This document shows, piece after piece, positions 16,256 to 25,076 of a stretch of DNA of 64,000 nucleotides; positions within the stretch are counted from its first letter, which is position 1, and each line of letters begins with the position of its first letter. The stretch is from Streptomyces sp. CC0208 (GTDB lineage Bacteria > Actinomycetota > Actinomycetes > Streptomycetales > Streptomycetaceae): positions 3,100,001 through 3,164,000 of the forward strand of contig NZ_CP031969.1 in NCBI RefSeq assembly GCF_003443735.1, read 5' to 3'. The position numbers and the translations under genes are program-made. The notes under the pieces are model-generated. The model did not search any database. It was not told the DNA's origin and saw only the letters and a program-made list of their open reading frames with translations.

Positions 16256-17171
16256 AGCGGATCCTGGGGTCGAGGACGGCGTACAGGAGGTCGACGAGCA
16301 GGTTGGCCACCAGGAACACCAGGACGAGGACGGTGACGAAGCCGACCACGGTCTGGGTGTTCTGGCGCAGGATGCCCTGGTAGAGCTGGTAGCCGACGCC
16401 GTGGATGTTGAAGATGCGCTCGGTGACGATCGCCCCGCCCATCAGGGCACCGATGTCGGTGCCGATGAAGGTGACGACGGGGATGAGCGAGTTGCGGAGC
16501 AGGTGCCGCACGATGACCCGCTGTCTCGGCAGGCCCTTCGCCACCGCCGTACGGACGTAGTCGGACCGCCTGTTCTCCGCGATGGACGTGCGGGTCAGCC
16601 GGGTCACGTACGCCAGGGACACGGACGCGAGGACCAGGCCCGGCACGATCAGCTCGCCGAAGGTGGCGTCCGTGGACACCGAGGGTTTGATCCAGCCCCA
16701 CTCGACGCCGAGGAGCAGCTGGAGCAGCAGGCCGGTGACGAAGGTGGGGACGGAGATCACGACGAGGGTGAGCAGGAGGACCGAGGTGTCGACGGGCCGG
16801 CCGCGCTTGAGTCCGGTGATCACGCCCAGCGTGATGCCGACGACGATCTCGATGACGATGGCGACGATCGTGAGCCTGATGGTCACGGGGAACGCCGTCG
16901 CCATCAGCTCGGTGACCTTCTGGCCGTTGAAGGCGGTGCCGAAGTCGCCGGTGAAGACGTTGCCCATGTAGGTCAGGTATTGCTGCCAGACGGGCTTGTC
17001 GAGGCCGAACTCCTTCTTGAGCTGGGCGGCCGTCGCCGCGTCGCACTGCTTGTCGCCGCACAGGCCCGCGATGGGATCGCCCATCACGTTCACCATGAGG
17101 AAGATCAGCAGGGTCGACCCGATGAACACCGGGATCATCTGGAGCAGACGCCGGACGACGTACCGTCCCAT
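16248..17171 (-). CDS. Oligopeptide ABC transporter permease (DppB/OppB type), first locus
   Basis: A 307-residue permease with six transmembrane segments, starting MGRYVVRRLLQMIPVFIGST, the usual OppB N-terminus. The large external loop includes GLCGDKQCDAATAAQL with two cysteines that may pair. The ATPase-docking loop is DYVRTAVAKGLPRQRVIVRH. It begins seven bases after the binding-protein stop, so no hairpin separates them, unlike the paralogous operon at 29617-29761. With the DppC-type partner it forms the membrane channel. Confidence 0.93.
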   Translation of the reverse strand: MGRYVVRRLLQMIPVFIGSTLLIFLMVNVMGDPIAGLCGDKQCDAATAAQLKKEFGLDKPVWQQYLTYMGNVFTGDFGTAFNGQKVTELMATAFPVTIRLTIVAIVIEIVVGITLGVITGLKRGRPVDTSVLLLTLVVISVPTFVTGLLLQLLLGVEWGWIKPSVSTDATFGELIVPGLVLASVSLAYVTRLTRTSIAENRRSDYVRTAVAKGLPRQRVIVRHLLRNSLIPVVTFIGTDIGALMGGAIVTERIFNIHGVGYQLYQGILRQNTQTVVGFVTVLVLVFLVANLLVDLLYAVLDPRIRYA

Positions 17172-17178
17172 GGCGGGG

Positions 17179-18822
17179 TCAGCCGACCTTGATCTCGTTG
17201 TAGACGGGGACGCTGAACGGGTTGAGCTTGACGTTCGAGAGCCGCTCCGAGTAGCCCGCGCTGCCGTTCTGGTACCAGAGCGGGATGGCGGCCATGTTGT
17301 CCCGTACGACCTTCTCTGCCGCCTGGAACTTCTCGATGGCCTTGGTGGTGTCGGTCTCGGCGTTGGCCTCGTTCACGAGCTTGTCGAAGTCCTTGTTGGA
17401 CCACTTGCCGTCGTTGGAGGAGGCGTTGGTGTAGTAGAGCGGCTGGAGGAAGTTCTGGATGAGCGGGTAGTCCATCTGCCAGCCCGCCCGGAAGGGGCCG
17501 CTCATCTTCTTCGCGGTGATCTGGCTGCGGAAGTCGGCGAAGGTGCCGACGGGGTTGCCGACGCAGGCCTTGTCGTTGTCGAGCGCGTTGTTGATGGAGT
17601 TGCAGACCGCGTCGATCCACTGCTTGTGGGAGCCGGTGTCCGCGTTGTACGTGATCTTGATCTGGCCGCCGGGAAGCCCGCCGCCCTCCTTGATGAGCTT
17701 CTTGGCCGCGGCGGGGTCGTAGTCGCAGGCGTCCCCGCACAGCCCGTCCTGGAAGCCGCCCTCCTTGCCGAGGACCGGGGAGGTCCAGTCGGTGGCGGGG
17801 GTACGGGTCTTCTGGAAGATGGTCTCGGTGATCTGGGCACGGTTGATCGCGCGGGACAGGCCGGTGCGGACCTTCTCCGAGCCGGCCTTGTTCCAGTTCT
17901 TGTCGTAGAACGGGAAGGCGAGGGTCTGGATGATGCCGGCCGGGGTGTTGATGTAGCGGCCGCCGAGGTCGCTCTTGACGTTCTTGAGCTGGGCGGCCGG
18001 GACGTCGTCGACGAGGTCGAGGTTGCCGGCCATGAGGTCGGTGTAGGCGGTGTTGTTGTCGGTGTAGACCTTGAGGGTCACCCCGCCGTTCTGTGCCTTG
18101 TCCGGGCCGTTGTAGCCGTCCCACTTCTTCAGGGCCATCTGCGAGCCCTTGGTGTACGAGTCGATGGTGTACGGCCCGTTGCCGACCGGCTTCTTCAGCC
18201 AGCCCGCGTGGTCCTTGAAGAAGGCCTGCGGGAGCGGCGCGTAGGCCGGGTAGCCGAGGGTGTCGGGGAAGGTCGAGAACTTCTGGTTGAGCTTGACGGT
18301 GAAGGTCCTCGGGCCGGTGACCTTCAGTCCGGAGAGGGTGTCGGCGGTCTGCTTGCTGCCGTCGTCGGGGTGGGTCTTGTCGTAGCCGTCGATGTAGCCG
18401 AAGAAGTAGGCGTTCTTCTGGTTGTTCTTGAGGGAGGCCCCATAGTTCCAGGCGTCCACGAACGACTGGGCCGTGACCTTCTCGCCGTTGCTGAAGGTCC
18501 AGCCGTCCTTGACGGTGATCGTGAAGTTCTGCGAGTCGCTCGTGTCGATCTTCTCGGCGAGCATGTCCTCGGCCTTGCCCGTCTCCGGGTTGTACTTCTT
18601 CAGGCTCCGGAAGATCATGTCGAGGACCTTGCCGCCCTGCACCTCGTTGGTGTTGGCCGGCTCCAGCGGGTTCTGCGGGTCGCCCCAGGAGGAGCTCAGC
18701 ACCGCGCTGCCGTCACCGCTGCCGCCACTGTCGCTGCCGCTGTCCCCACCGCCGCAGGCCGTCGCCGCGAGGGCTACCGCCGCCGCGCAAGCGGCCCGTC
18801 TGGCGTGCGTGGCTCCACGCAT
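17179..18822 (-). CDS. Oligopeptide-binding lipoprotein (SBP family 5), first locus
   Basis: A 547-residue secreted lipoprotein. The signal peptide ends in ALAATAC, giving a lipidated Cys at about residue 23, then a Gly/Ser linker. The family-5 (OppA/DppA) fold is recognisable in KPVGNGPYTIDSYTKGSQMA and in the ALSRAINRAQITETIF-like region. It captures peptides outside the membrane and hands them to the permease. The first gene of the operon, it has an ATG with a GGAGG-type site. It is similar in size and pattern to the binding protein at 29762-31387. Either this set or that one could be the bldK orthologue; I favour the latter from its place beside typA. Confidence 0.93.
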   Translation of the reverse strand: MRGATHARRAACAAAVALAATACGGGDSGSDSGGSGDGSAVLSSSWGDPQNPLEPANTNEVQGGKVLDMIFRSLKKYNPETGKAEDMLAEKIDTSDSQNFTITVKDGWTFSNGEKVTAQSFVDAWNYGASLKNNQKNAYFFGYIDGYDKTHPDDGSKQTADTLSGLKVTGPRTFTVKLNQKFSTFPDTLGYPAYAPLPQAFFKDHAGWLKKPVGNGPYTIDSYTKGSQMALKKWDGYNGPDKAQNGGVTLKVYTDNNTAYTDLMAGNLDLVDDVPAAQLKNVKSDLGGRYINTPAGIIQTLAFPFYDKNWNKAGSEKVRTGLSRAINRAQITETIFQKTRTPATDWTSPVLGKEGGFQDGLCGDACDYDPAAAKKLIKEGGGLPGGQIKITYNADTGSHKQWIDAVCNSINNALDNDKACVGNPVGTFADFRSQITAKKMSGPFRAGWQMDYPLIQNFLQPLYYTNASSNDGKWSNKDFDKLVNEANAETDTTKAIEKFQAAEKVVRDNMAAIPLWYQNGSAGYSERLSNVKLNPFSVPVYNEIKVG

Positions 18823-18885
18823 GGAGTGCCTCCTCGTGAGTGCGCTGTGCCACCAGCGCCAGGGTACTGATCCAATACGAGGAAA

Positions 18886-18913
18886 TATCTACCAATAAGA
18901 CTCAAAACGCTAA
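18886..18913 (-). promoter_or_regulatory. Candidate promoter for first oligopeptide operon
   Basis: On the minus strand TTAGCG (18913-18908) and TAGATA (18891-18886) are 16 bp apart in an unusually AT-rich stretch (about 18868-18925), about 65 bp before the binding-protein start. The -35 match is poor. The 356-bp divergent gap 18823-19178 holds this and the promoter below; I see no gene in it. Confidence 0.35.
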
Positions 18914-19084
18914 TCATTCCGTCCATTAGGTGTCACGCCTCGACGGATCCGAGAAGCGGGTCATCTGACAGGCCTCCGAATGGCCGTCATGGCTCCACCA
19001 GGGACCTTTCACTGATATGGACCAATGATTGTTCTGCGCCGGTCGGTTCACTGTTTCCGCAGGCCAGAACGGTCTCAGGCGCCG

Positions 19085-19114
19085 TTGACGAGCCCAGACC
19101 GCCACTGGTAGACA
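19085..19114 (+). promoter_or_regulatory. Candidate promoter for the inverted oligopeptide operon
   Basis: TTGACG (19085-19090) and TAGACA (19109-19114) with an 18-bp spacer form a good vegetative sigma-factor promoter, 64 bp before the binding-protein ATG. This suggests transcription in vegetative growth, with control then exerted at translation through TTA codons. Confidence 0.6.
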
Positions 19115-19178
19115 CACTCATCAATCACCGCTCAGAACAAGCCCTCCCCGTGCAAGCGATGACGCGAGGTCACGACCT

Positions 19179-21050
19179 ATGAGCACACCAATCCACGGCA
19201 GCGGCTTCATGAGCTCGAGAAGAGGACGACCGCGCATCGCCAGGCTCGTCGCCGTCGCCGGTGCCGCCGCGCTGATGTCATTAGCCGGACTCGCGACCCC
19301 GCTGAACCCGGCCCCTCAGCAGGCCTCCGCCGCGGACAACGGCAAGGTTCTCACCGTCGCCGTCGCGCAGAGCGTCGACTCCCTGAGCCCGTTCCTGGCC
19401 AGCCGGCTGCTCAGCACCAGCATCCACCGGCTGATGTACGAGTACCTGACCAACTACGATCCTACGAACGCCCGTACGATCCCCGGTCTGGCTACCAAGT
19501 GGGAGTCGTCCTCGGACAAGCTGACCTGGACCTACACGATCCGCTCGAACTCCAAGTGGTCGGACGGTCAGCAGGCCACCGCCGAGGACGCGGCCTGGAC
19601 GTTCAACACGATGATGACCGATGAGGGCGCCGCCACTGCCAACGGCAGCTTCGTCGCCAACTTCGAGAAGGTCACCGCCCCAAGCCCCACCAAACTGGTC
19701 ATCAAGCTGAAGAAGCCGCAGGCCACGATGACAGCCCTCGACGTGCCGATCGTGCCGAAGCACCGATGGGAGAAGGTCGGCGACCTCTCCAAGTTCAACA
19801 ACGACAAGAGCTTCCCCGTAGTCGGGAACGGGCCGTTCATCCTCACCGACTACAAGCCTGACGGCTACGTGCGCCTCAAGGCGAACAAGAGTTTCTGGCG
19901 TGGGGCTCCCAAGTTCGACGAACTGCTCTTCCGCTACTACAAGGACCAGGACGCCGCCGTAGCAGCCCTGCGTAAAGGCGAGGTCTCCTTCGTCGCGGGC
20001 TCCCCTTCGCTGACGCCCGCCCAGGCGGCCTCCCTCAAGAACGCGGAGAACATCCACGTCAACGACGCCCCCGGTCGCCGCTTCTACGCCCTTGCGACCA
20101 ACCCGGGTGCCAAGGCGAAGAACGGTCAGAAGTTCGGCGACGGCGACCCCTCCCTGCTGGACGAGCGGGTCCGGCACGCCCTGTTCATGGCGGTCGACCG
20201 CAAGGCCGTCATCGACAAGGTGTTCCAGGGTCACGCCGTGGAGGGCCAGGGGTACATCCCACCGCGGTTCTCGCAGTACTTCTGGAAACCCTCGCCGAGC
20301 CAGGAACTCGCCTACGACCCCGCGAGGGCCGCCCAGCTCCTCGACCAGGCGGGCTACCGGAAGAACAGCTCCGGCAAGCGTCTCGGCAAGGACGGCAAGC
20401 CGATCACGTACCGCGTCCTGTGCCACGCCACCGACCCGAACGACAAGGCGGTCGGCCAGTACCTGACGGAGTGGTGGGGCAAGCTCGGCATCGGCGTCAC
20501 CCTCGACTGCCTGGACAACGTCACAGACCCCTGGCTCGCGGGCACGTACGACCTCGCCTTCGACGGCTGGTCCGTCAACCCCGACCCGGACTTCGTGCTG
20601 TCCATCCACACCTGCGCGGCCCTGCCCGCCACCCCGAAGGACACCGGCGCCACCGACAACTTCATCTGCGACAAGCAGTACGACAGCCTGTACGCGCGTC
20701 AGCTCGCCGAGTACGACCCCGCCGAACGGGCCACGATCGTGAAGCAGATGGAGTCGCGGCTCTACGACCTGGGGTACATGAACGTCATCGCGTACCCGAA
20801 CGCCGTGGAGGCCTACCGGACCGACCAGATCAAGTCGATCCGGACGATGCCGAGCGCGGCGGGCAACATCTACGGCCAGGACGGCTACTGGAGCTGGTGG
20901 TCGGCGGTCCCGGCCGCCTCGGACGGCTCCTCCGACGACTCCGGCTCCACCGGGATCGTCATCGGCGGGATCGTGGCGGCCGTGGTCGTCGTGGGTGCCG
21001 GCGTGTTCTTCGCGATGCGCCGCCGGGCCACCGCGGAAGACCGTGAGTAG
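19179..21050 (+). CDS. Oligopeptide-binding protein with C-terminal membrane anchor (inverted locus)
   Basis: A 623-residue SBP family-5 protein. The N-terminal signal sequence (about 18-52, ending QASAADNG) lacks a lipobox Cys. The peptide-binding core runs from about 55 to 575 (VVGNGPFILTDYKPDGYVRL, LDERVRHALFMAVDRKAVID). Instead of lipid anchoring there is a Ser/Asp linker and a C-terminal helix [20 protein letters not shown] followed by RRR, which would anchor it to the outer face of the membrane with a short basic tail inside. Codon 35 (19281-19283) is TTA, very rare in Streptomyces and decoded by the bldA tRNA. The gene ends overlapping the next by eight bases. An alternative start at the internal ATG (residue 11) would not remove the TTA. 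Confidence 0.93.
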   Translation: MSTPIHGSGFMSSRRGRPRIARLVAVAGAAALMSLAGLATPLNPAPQQASAADNGKVLTVAVAQSVDSLSPFLASRLLSTSIHRLMYEYLTNYDPTNARTIPGLATKWESSSDKLTWTYTIRSNSKWSDGQQATAEDAAWTFNTMMTDEGAATANGSFVANFEKVTAPSPTKLVIKLKKPQATMTALDVPIVPKHRWEKVGDLSKFNNDKSFPVVGNGPFILTDYKPDGYVRLKANKSFWRGAPKFDELLFRYYKDQDAAVAALRKGEVSFVAGSPSLTPAQAASLKNAENIHVNDAPGRRFYALATNPGAKAKNGQKFGDGDPSLLDERVRHALFMAVDRKAVIDKVFQGHAVEGQGYIPPRFSQYFWKPSPSQELAYDPARAAQLLDQAGYRKNSSGKRLGKDGKPITYRVLCHATDPNDKAVGQYLTEWWGKLGIGVTLDCLDNVTDPWLAGTYDLAFDGWSVNPDPDFVLSIHTCAALPATPKDTGATDNFICDKQYDSLYARQLAEYDPAERATIVKQMESRLYDLGYMNVIAYPNAVEAYRTDQIKSIRTMPSAAGNIYGQDGYWSWWSAVPAASDGSSDDSGSTGIVIGGIVAAVVVVGAGVFFAMRRRATAEDRE

Positions 21051-22098
21051 CGCCGGGCAGACCGCCGCCGACGCCCTCGCCGAACCGGCGGTCCGCGTCC
21101 GCACCCCGAGGGCGCGCGCCACGACCGCGTACGTCCGTTACGGCGCCGGCAAGGTCGGCGGCGCCCTCGTGTCCCTGCTCGCCGTGCTCGTCACCGGCTT
21201 CTTCCTGTTCCGGCTGATCCCGGGTGACCCGGTGAAGACGATGACCGGCGGCCGCCCGGTGTCCGCCGAGCAACTGGCGTCCTACCGGCGGGAGTTCGGG
21301 CTCGACCTGCCGTTGTGGCAGCAGTTCACCGACTACTGCGGCAACGCGCTCACCGGCGACCTGGGCACGTCGTACCAGTTCCACGCCCCGGTCGTCGACA
21401 AGATCGGCGAGGCACTGCCGAACACGCTGCTGCTGACCGGCACGGCCTTTGTCCTGTACACCGCGCTGGGCATCCTCCTCGGCACCCGCGCGGCCTGGCG
21501 TCACGGCCGGCTCGGCGACCGGCTGAACACCGGTCTCGCCCTGACCCTGTACTCCGTCCCGTCGTTCTGGCTGGGCCTGCTGCTCATCATCGTTTTCTCG
21601 GTGGGCATCGGCCCGATCCCGGGGCTGTTCCCCACCGGTGGCATGGAGTCGGGCGGCGAGGAGGGCTTCGCGTACGTCCTCGACGTGGCCCACCATCTGA
21701 TCCTCCCTGTCGTCACGCTGGTCGCTGTCGAGTACGGGCAGACCCTGCTGGTCACCCGGTCGGCACTGCTCGACGAGATGGGCAGCGACTATCTGACCAC
21801 CGCGCGCGCCAAGGGTCTCCGGGACGACCTGGTCCGGCGCCGGCATGCCGTACCGAACGCGCTGCTGCCGACTGTGACGCTTGTCTTCGTCAATCTCGGC
21901 CGGACGGTCGCGGGAGTGATCCTCGTCGAGACCGTGTTCTCCTGGCCCGGTCTCGGCGGATTGTTCTACCAGGCCTTGAGCGTGCCCGACCTGCCGTTGG
22001 TGCAGGGCCTGTTCCTCTTCTTCGCGGCGGCGGTGATCATCATGAACACACTGGCCGACCTGGTCTATCCGCTGCTCGACCCTCGGGTGGGCAGATGA
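21043..22098 (+). CDS. Oligopeptide ABC transporter permease (OppB type), inverted locus
   Basis: A 351-residue permease from a GTG at 21043 that overlaps the binding-protein stop (GTGAGTAG). The first 45 residues are a cytoplasmic tail rich in Ala/Arg, then six transmembrane segments. LIPGDPVKTM after the first helix is the OppB hallmark, and the ATPase-docking loop is DYLTTARAKGLRDDLVRRRH. The periplasmic loop has the usual WQQF-type region. It differs clearly in sequence from the two minus-strand DppB proteins. Confidence 0.92.
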   Translation: MSSAGQTAADALAEPAVRVRTPRARATTAYVRYGAGKVGGALVSLLAVLVTGFFLFRLIPGDPVKTMTGGRPVSAEQLASYRREFGLDLPLWQQFTDYCGNALTGDLGTSYQFHAPVVDKIGEALPNTLLLTGTAFVLYTALGILLGTRAAWRHGRLGDRLNTGLALTLYSVPSFWLGLLLIIVFSVGIGPIPGLFPTGGMESGGEEGFAYVLDVAHHLILPVVTLVAVEYGQTLLVTRSALLDEMGSDYLTTARAKGLRDDLVRRRHAVPNALLPTVTLVFVNLGRTVAGVILVETVFSWPGLGGLFYQALSVPDLPLVQGLFLFFAAAVIIMNTLADLVYPLLDPRVGR

Positions 22099-23018
22099 CG
22101 ACCGGCGTCCCGACCCCGGTCACCGGCGCCGGCCCGTTCCGGCTCGCCTGGCAGCGCCGCCGTCGGTCCGCCGTCCGGTTCTGGGCGGGGTACCGAACCC
22201 ACCGCGCCGGACTGGTCGGCCTGGCCGCGCTCACCCTGTTCGCGGTGGTCGCGCTGACCGCGCCGCTCACCGTCGGCTCCGACGTGGCGGGAGCGACCGA
22301 CGCGCCGGGGCAGCCGATGGAGAGCCCGAGCGGCGAGTTCCCGCTGGGCACCGACCGGTTCGGGCGCGACCTGCTGGGCCTGCTGGTCTGGGGCTCGCGA
22401 GTCTCGCTGCTCGTGGGGCTGCTCGCGGCGGTGCTGTCGGTGGCGATCGGCACGCTGGTCGGCGTCACGGCCGGACACTTCAAGGGCTGGTACGCGACCG
22501 TGCTGATGCGGGTCACGGACTGGTTCCTGGTGATGCCGACGCTGGTGCTCGCCATCGCACTGGCCACCGTGATGTCCCGCTCGCTCGGCACGGTGATCCT
22601 CGCGATCGGCGTGACCTCGTGGCCGACCACCGCACGGCTGGTGCGGGCGCAGACACTGGCGGTGGAGTCACGGCCGTACATCGAACGCGCGAAGGCGCTG
22701 GGCGGCGGTCACGGGCACGTCATGTCCCGGCACGTGCTGCCCAACGTGATGCCGCTGGTGCTGGCACAGGCGACCCTGATGGTCTCCAGCGCGATCCTCG
22801 CCGAGGCGACGCTGGCGTTCCTCGGACTCGGTGATCCGACGGTGGTGTCGTGGGGCGGGCTGCTCCAGGAGGCTCGGGAGGCAGGTGCGGTGAGTTCCGG
22901 GGACTGGTGGTACCTGGTGCCGCCCGGCATCGCGATCGCCGCGGTTGCGCTGGCGTTCACGCTGTGCGGGCGTGCGGTGGAGTCGGTGCTCAACCCCCGG
23001 CTGGGGGTGGACCGTTGA
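22095..23018 (+). CDS. Oligopeptide ABC transporter permease (OppC type), inverted locus
   Basis: A 307-residue permease that starts at an ATG overlapping the previous stop (ATGA). A cytoplasmic N-tail (WQRRRRSAVRFWAGYRTH) is followed by six transmembrane segments. The OppC features PLGTDRFGRDLLGLLVWGSR and docking loop PYIERAKALGGGHGHVMSRH are clear, and FLGLGDPTVVSWGGLLQEAR is typical of the family. It pairs with the OppB-type partner encoded just before. Confidence 0.93.
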   Translation: MTTGVPTPVTGAGPFRLAWQRRRRSAVRFWAGYRTHRAGLVGLAALTLFAVVALTAPLTVGSDVAGATDAPGQPMESPSGEFPLGTDRFGRDLLGLLVWGSRVSLLVGLLAAVLSVAIGTLVGVTAGHFKGWYATVLMRVTDWFLVMPTLVLAIALATVMSRSLGTVILAIGVTSWPTTARLVRAQTLAVESRPYIERAKALGGGHGHVMSRHVLPNVMPLVLAQATLMVSSAILAEATLAFLGLGDPTVVSWGGLLQEAREAGAVSSGDWWYLVPPGIAIAAVALAFTLCGRAVESVLNPRLGVDR

Positions 23019-24013
23019 CCTTACTGGAGGTGCGGGACCTCGCAGTGACCTACCCGGGCGGGGCCGCCGCCGTCCGGGGCGTGAACCTGTCCCTGGCAGC
23101 CGGGCGGAAGCTCGGCCTCGCGGGCGAGTCGGGCTGCGGCAAGTCCACGCTGGCGCTCGCGCTGTTGCGGCTGCTTCCGGCCGGGGCCCGGGTCGGCGGG
23201 CAGGTCCTGCTGGACGGCGAGGACGTGCTGACGATGCGGTGGGGCCAGGTGCGGGCGGTCCGCTGGGCGGGCGCCTCGATCGTCTTCCAGGGGGCGATGC
23301 ACTCGCTCAACCCCGTGCACCGCGTCGGCGACCAGATCGCCGAGCCGATCCTGCTGCACCGCAAGGCCACCGCGGCGGCGGCGAAGAGGCAGGCGGGCGA
23401 ACTCCTGGTGCAGGTCGGCCTGCCGGCGGCGCGGGCCTCGGCGTACCCGCACGAACTCTCCGGGGGACAGCGTCAGCGCGTCATGATCGCCATGGCGCTG
23501 GCCTGCGACCCTCGCCTGATCATCGCCGACGAACCGACCACCGCGCTGGACGTGATGATCCAGGCACAGATCCTGCGCCTGATCGAACAGCTCGTCACCG
23601 ACCAGGAACTGGGCCTGGTGATGATCAGCCACGACCTTGCGGTCCTCGCCGACACCTGCGACCGGCTCGCGGTGATGTACGCGGGCCGGGTGGTTGAGGA
23701 GGGCCCCGCCCGGGAGGTCTACGAGAACGCGGCCCACCCGTACGTCAAGGCTTTGTCGGCCGCCTTCCCGCGCATCGGCGACCCGGAATCCCGGTTCGCC
23801 CCCCGCGGCCTCCCCGGCGACCCCCCCGACCCGTCCGCGCTCCCCACCGGCTGCACCTTCCACCCCCGCTGCCCGGCCGCGCTGCCCTCCTGCGCGACGG
23901 AGGACCAGGAACTGCGGGAGTCGGGGGCGGCGCGGCGGGCGGCGTGTGTGCATGTGCGGGGAGCGGAGCCAGGGCCGGCCCCCGCGGCCGAGGATGCGAG
24001 GAGCGGCACATGA
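23015..24013 (+). CDS. Oligopeptide ABC transporter ATPase (OppD type), inverted locus, TTA at codon 3
   Basis: A 332-residue ATPase. I place the start at TTG 23015 because it overlaps the previous stop (TTGA), as do all starts in this operon, and because [16 protein letters not shown] matches the family N-terminus. Codon 3 (23021-23023) is TTA. Walker [10 protein letters not shown], signature [14 protein letters not shown], Walker [13 protein letters not shown], switch His in ISHDLAVL. The tail has [15 protein letters not shown] and [14 protein letters not shown] with a final Cys in AACVH. A later GTG (23030) would avoid the TTA but cut off the first conserved strand. Confidence 0.92.
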   Translation: MTLLEVRDLAVTYPGGAAAVRGVNLSLAAGRKLGLAGESGCGKSTLALALLRLLPAGARVGGQVLLDGEDVLTMRWGQVRAVRWAGASIVFQGAMHSLNPVHRVGDQIAEPILLHRKATAAAAKRQAGELLVQVGLPAARASAYPHELSGGQRQRVMIAMALACDPRLIIADEPTTALDVMIQAQILRLIEQLVTDQELGLVMISHDLAVLADTCDRLAVMYAGRVVEEGPAREVYENAAHPYVKALSAAFPRIGDPESRFAPRGLPGDPPDPSALPTGCTFHPRCPAALPSCATEDQELRESGAARRAACVHVRGAEPGPAPAAEDARSGT

Positions 24014-25044
24014 CCGAGCGGCAGACGACGACACCGGTGCCGTCACCCGAGGTATCACCCACAGCTCCACCCCTGCTGAGCGCTCAGGGGCTGCACGTCA
24101 CCTACCCCGGCCGGAACGGCGGGCCGCCCGCTCGGGCCGTGGACGGTGTCGAACTCGACGTCCGAGCCGGGGAGATCGTGGCCCTGGTCGGTGAGTCGGG
24201 CTGCGGCAAGACGACGCTGGCGCGGGCTCTGCTGGGCCTGGTCCGGCCGACCGGGGGCAGTGTCAGCTTCGGCGGGGAGCCGCTGGAGTACTCCGCCCGG
24301 GCCCTGAAGGCGTACCGCCGACGCGTCCAGCTGATCCTCCAGGATCCGACCGGATCACTGAACCCGCGGCACACCGTGTACGACGCGGTGGCGGAGGGCC
24401 TGCGGATCCACGGCCACCGCGGCGACGAGCGGGAGGCCGTGGCAGCGGCCCTGTCCCGGGCGGGCCTGCGTCCCCCCGAGCGCTTGTTCCTGCGCTACCC
24501 GCACGAACTGTCCGGCGGCCAGCGCCAACGGGTCGTCATCGCGGGTGCGTTGGTCCTGGAGCCCGAGCTCCTGGTCGCCGACGAGCCGGTGGCCTCGCTG
24601 GACGCCTCCGTCCGCGGCGAGATCCTGGCCCTGCTGCTGCGACTGCGCGCCGCACTGGGTCTGTCCGCATTGGTGGTGACGCACGACCTGGGCTTGGCCT
24701 GGAACATCGCCGACCGGCTGGCGGTGATGTACCTGGGCCGGATCGTGGAGACGGGGGACGTGGAGCAGGTGCTGACGGCACCGCGCCATCCCTACACGCA
24801 GGCGATGATGTCGGTGCTGCCGGGGGCCGCCGGGGCGCCGGTCGTCCTCACCGGAGAGCCCCCGGACCCGTCCCGCATCCCCTCCGGCTGCCGCTTCCAC
24901 GCCCGCTGCCAGATCCTGGCAAGCGGGGAGGCGGAACGCGCGGGCGTCGCAGGGGCGTGCCGGGACGAGGATCCCGGGGTACTCGAGGGGGGTGACCAAG
25001 CGCAGGTGGCGTGTCACTGGGCGCGGGCGACTGCCACGGCGTGA
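24010..25044 (+). CDS. Oligopeptide ABC transporter ATPase (OppF type), inverted locus
   Basis: A 344-residue ATPase, ATG overlapping the previous stop (ATGA). A 25-residue Pro/Thr-rich tail precedes the nucleotide-binding domain. Walker [10 protein letters not shown], signature [14 protein letters not shown], Walker B LLVADEPVASLD, switch His in VTHDLGLA. The tail has HPYTQAMMSVLPGA and cysteines in CRFHARC, GACRDED and ACHW. The stop codon lies inside a 20-bp tandem duplication. It completes the five-gene transporter and faces the VOC gene. Confidence 0.93.
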   Translation: MTERQTTTPVPSPEVSPTAPPLLSAQGLHVTYPGRNGGPPARAVDGVELDVRAGEIVALVGESGCGKTTLARALLGLVRPTGGSVSFGGEPLEYSARALKAYRRRVQLILQDPTGSLNPRHTVYDAVAEGLRIHGHRGDEREAVAAALSRAGLRPPERLFLRYPHELSGGQRQRVVIAGALVLEPELLVADEPVASLDASVRGEILALLLRLRAALGLSALVVTHDLGLAWNIADRLAVMYLGRIVETGDVEQVLTAPRHPYTQAMMSVLPGAAGAPVVLTGEPPDPSRIPSGCRFHARCQILASGEAERAGVAGACRDEDPGVLEGGDQAQVACHWARATATA

Positions 25045-25070
25045 CCCAGGCTGCCACGGCGTGACCCAGG
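25031..25070 (+). repeat. 20-bp tandem duplication over the ATPase stop codon
   Basis: CTGCCACGGCGTGACCCAGG occurs twice without gap (25031-25050, 25051-25070). The first copy contains the stop TGA of the ATPase gene; the second lies in the convergent gap before the VOC gene. Probably a slippage duplication. Confidence 0.85.
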
Positions 25071-25076
25071 CGGCCG

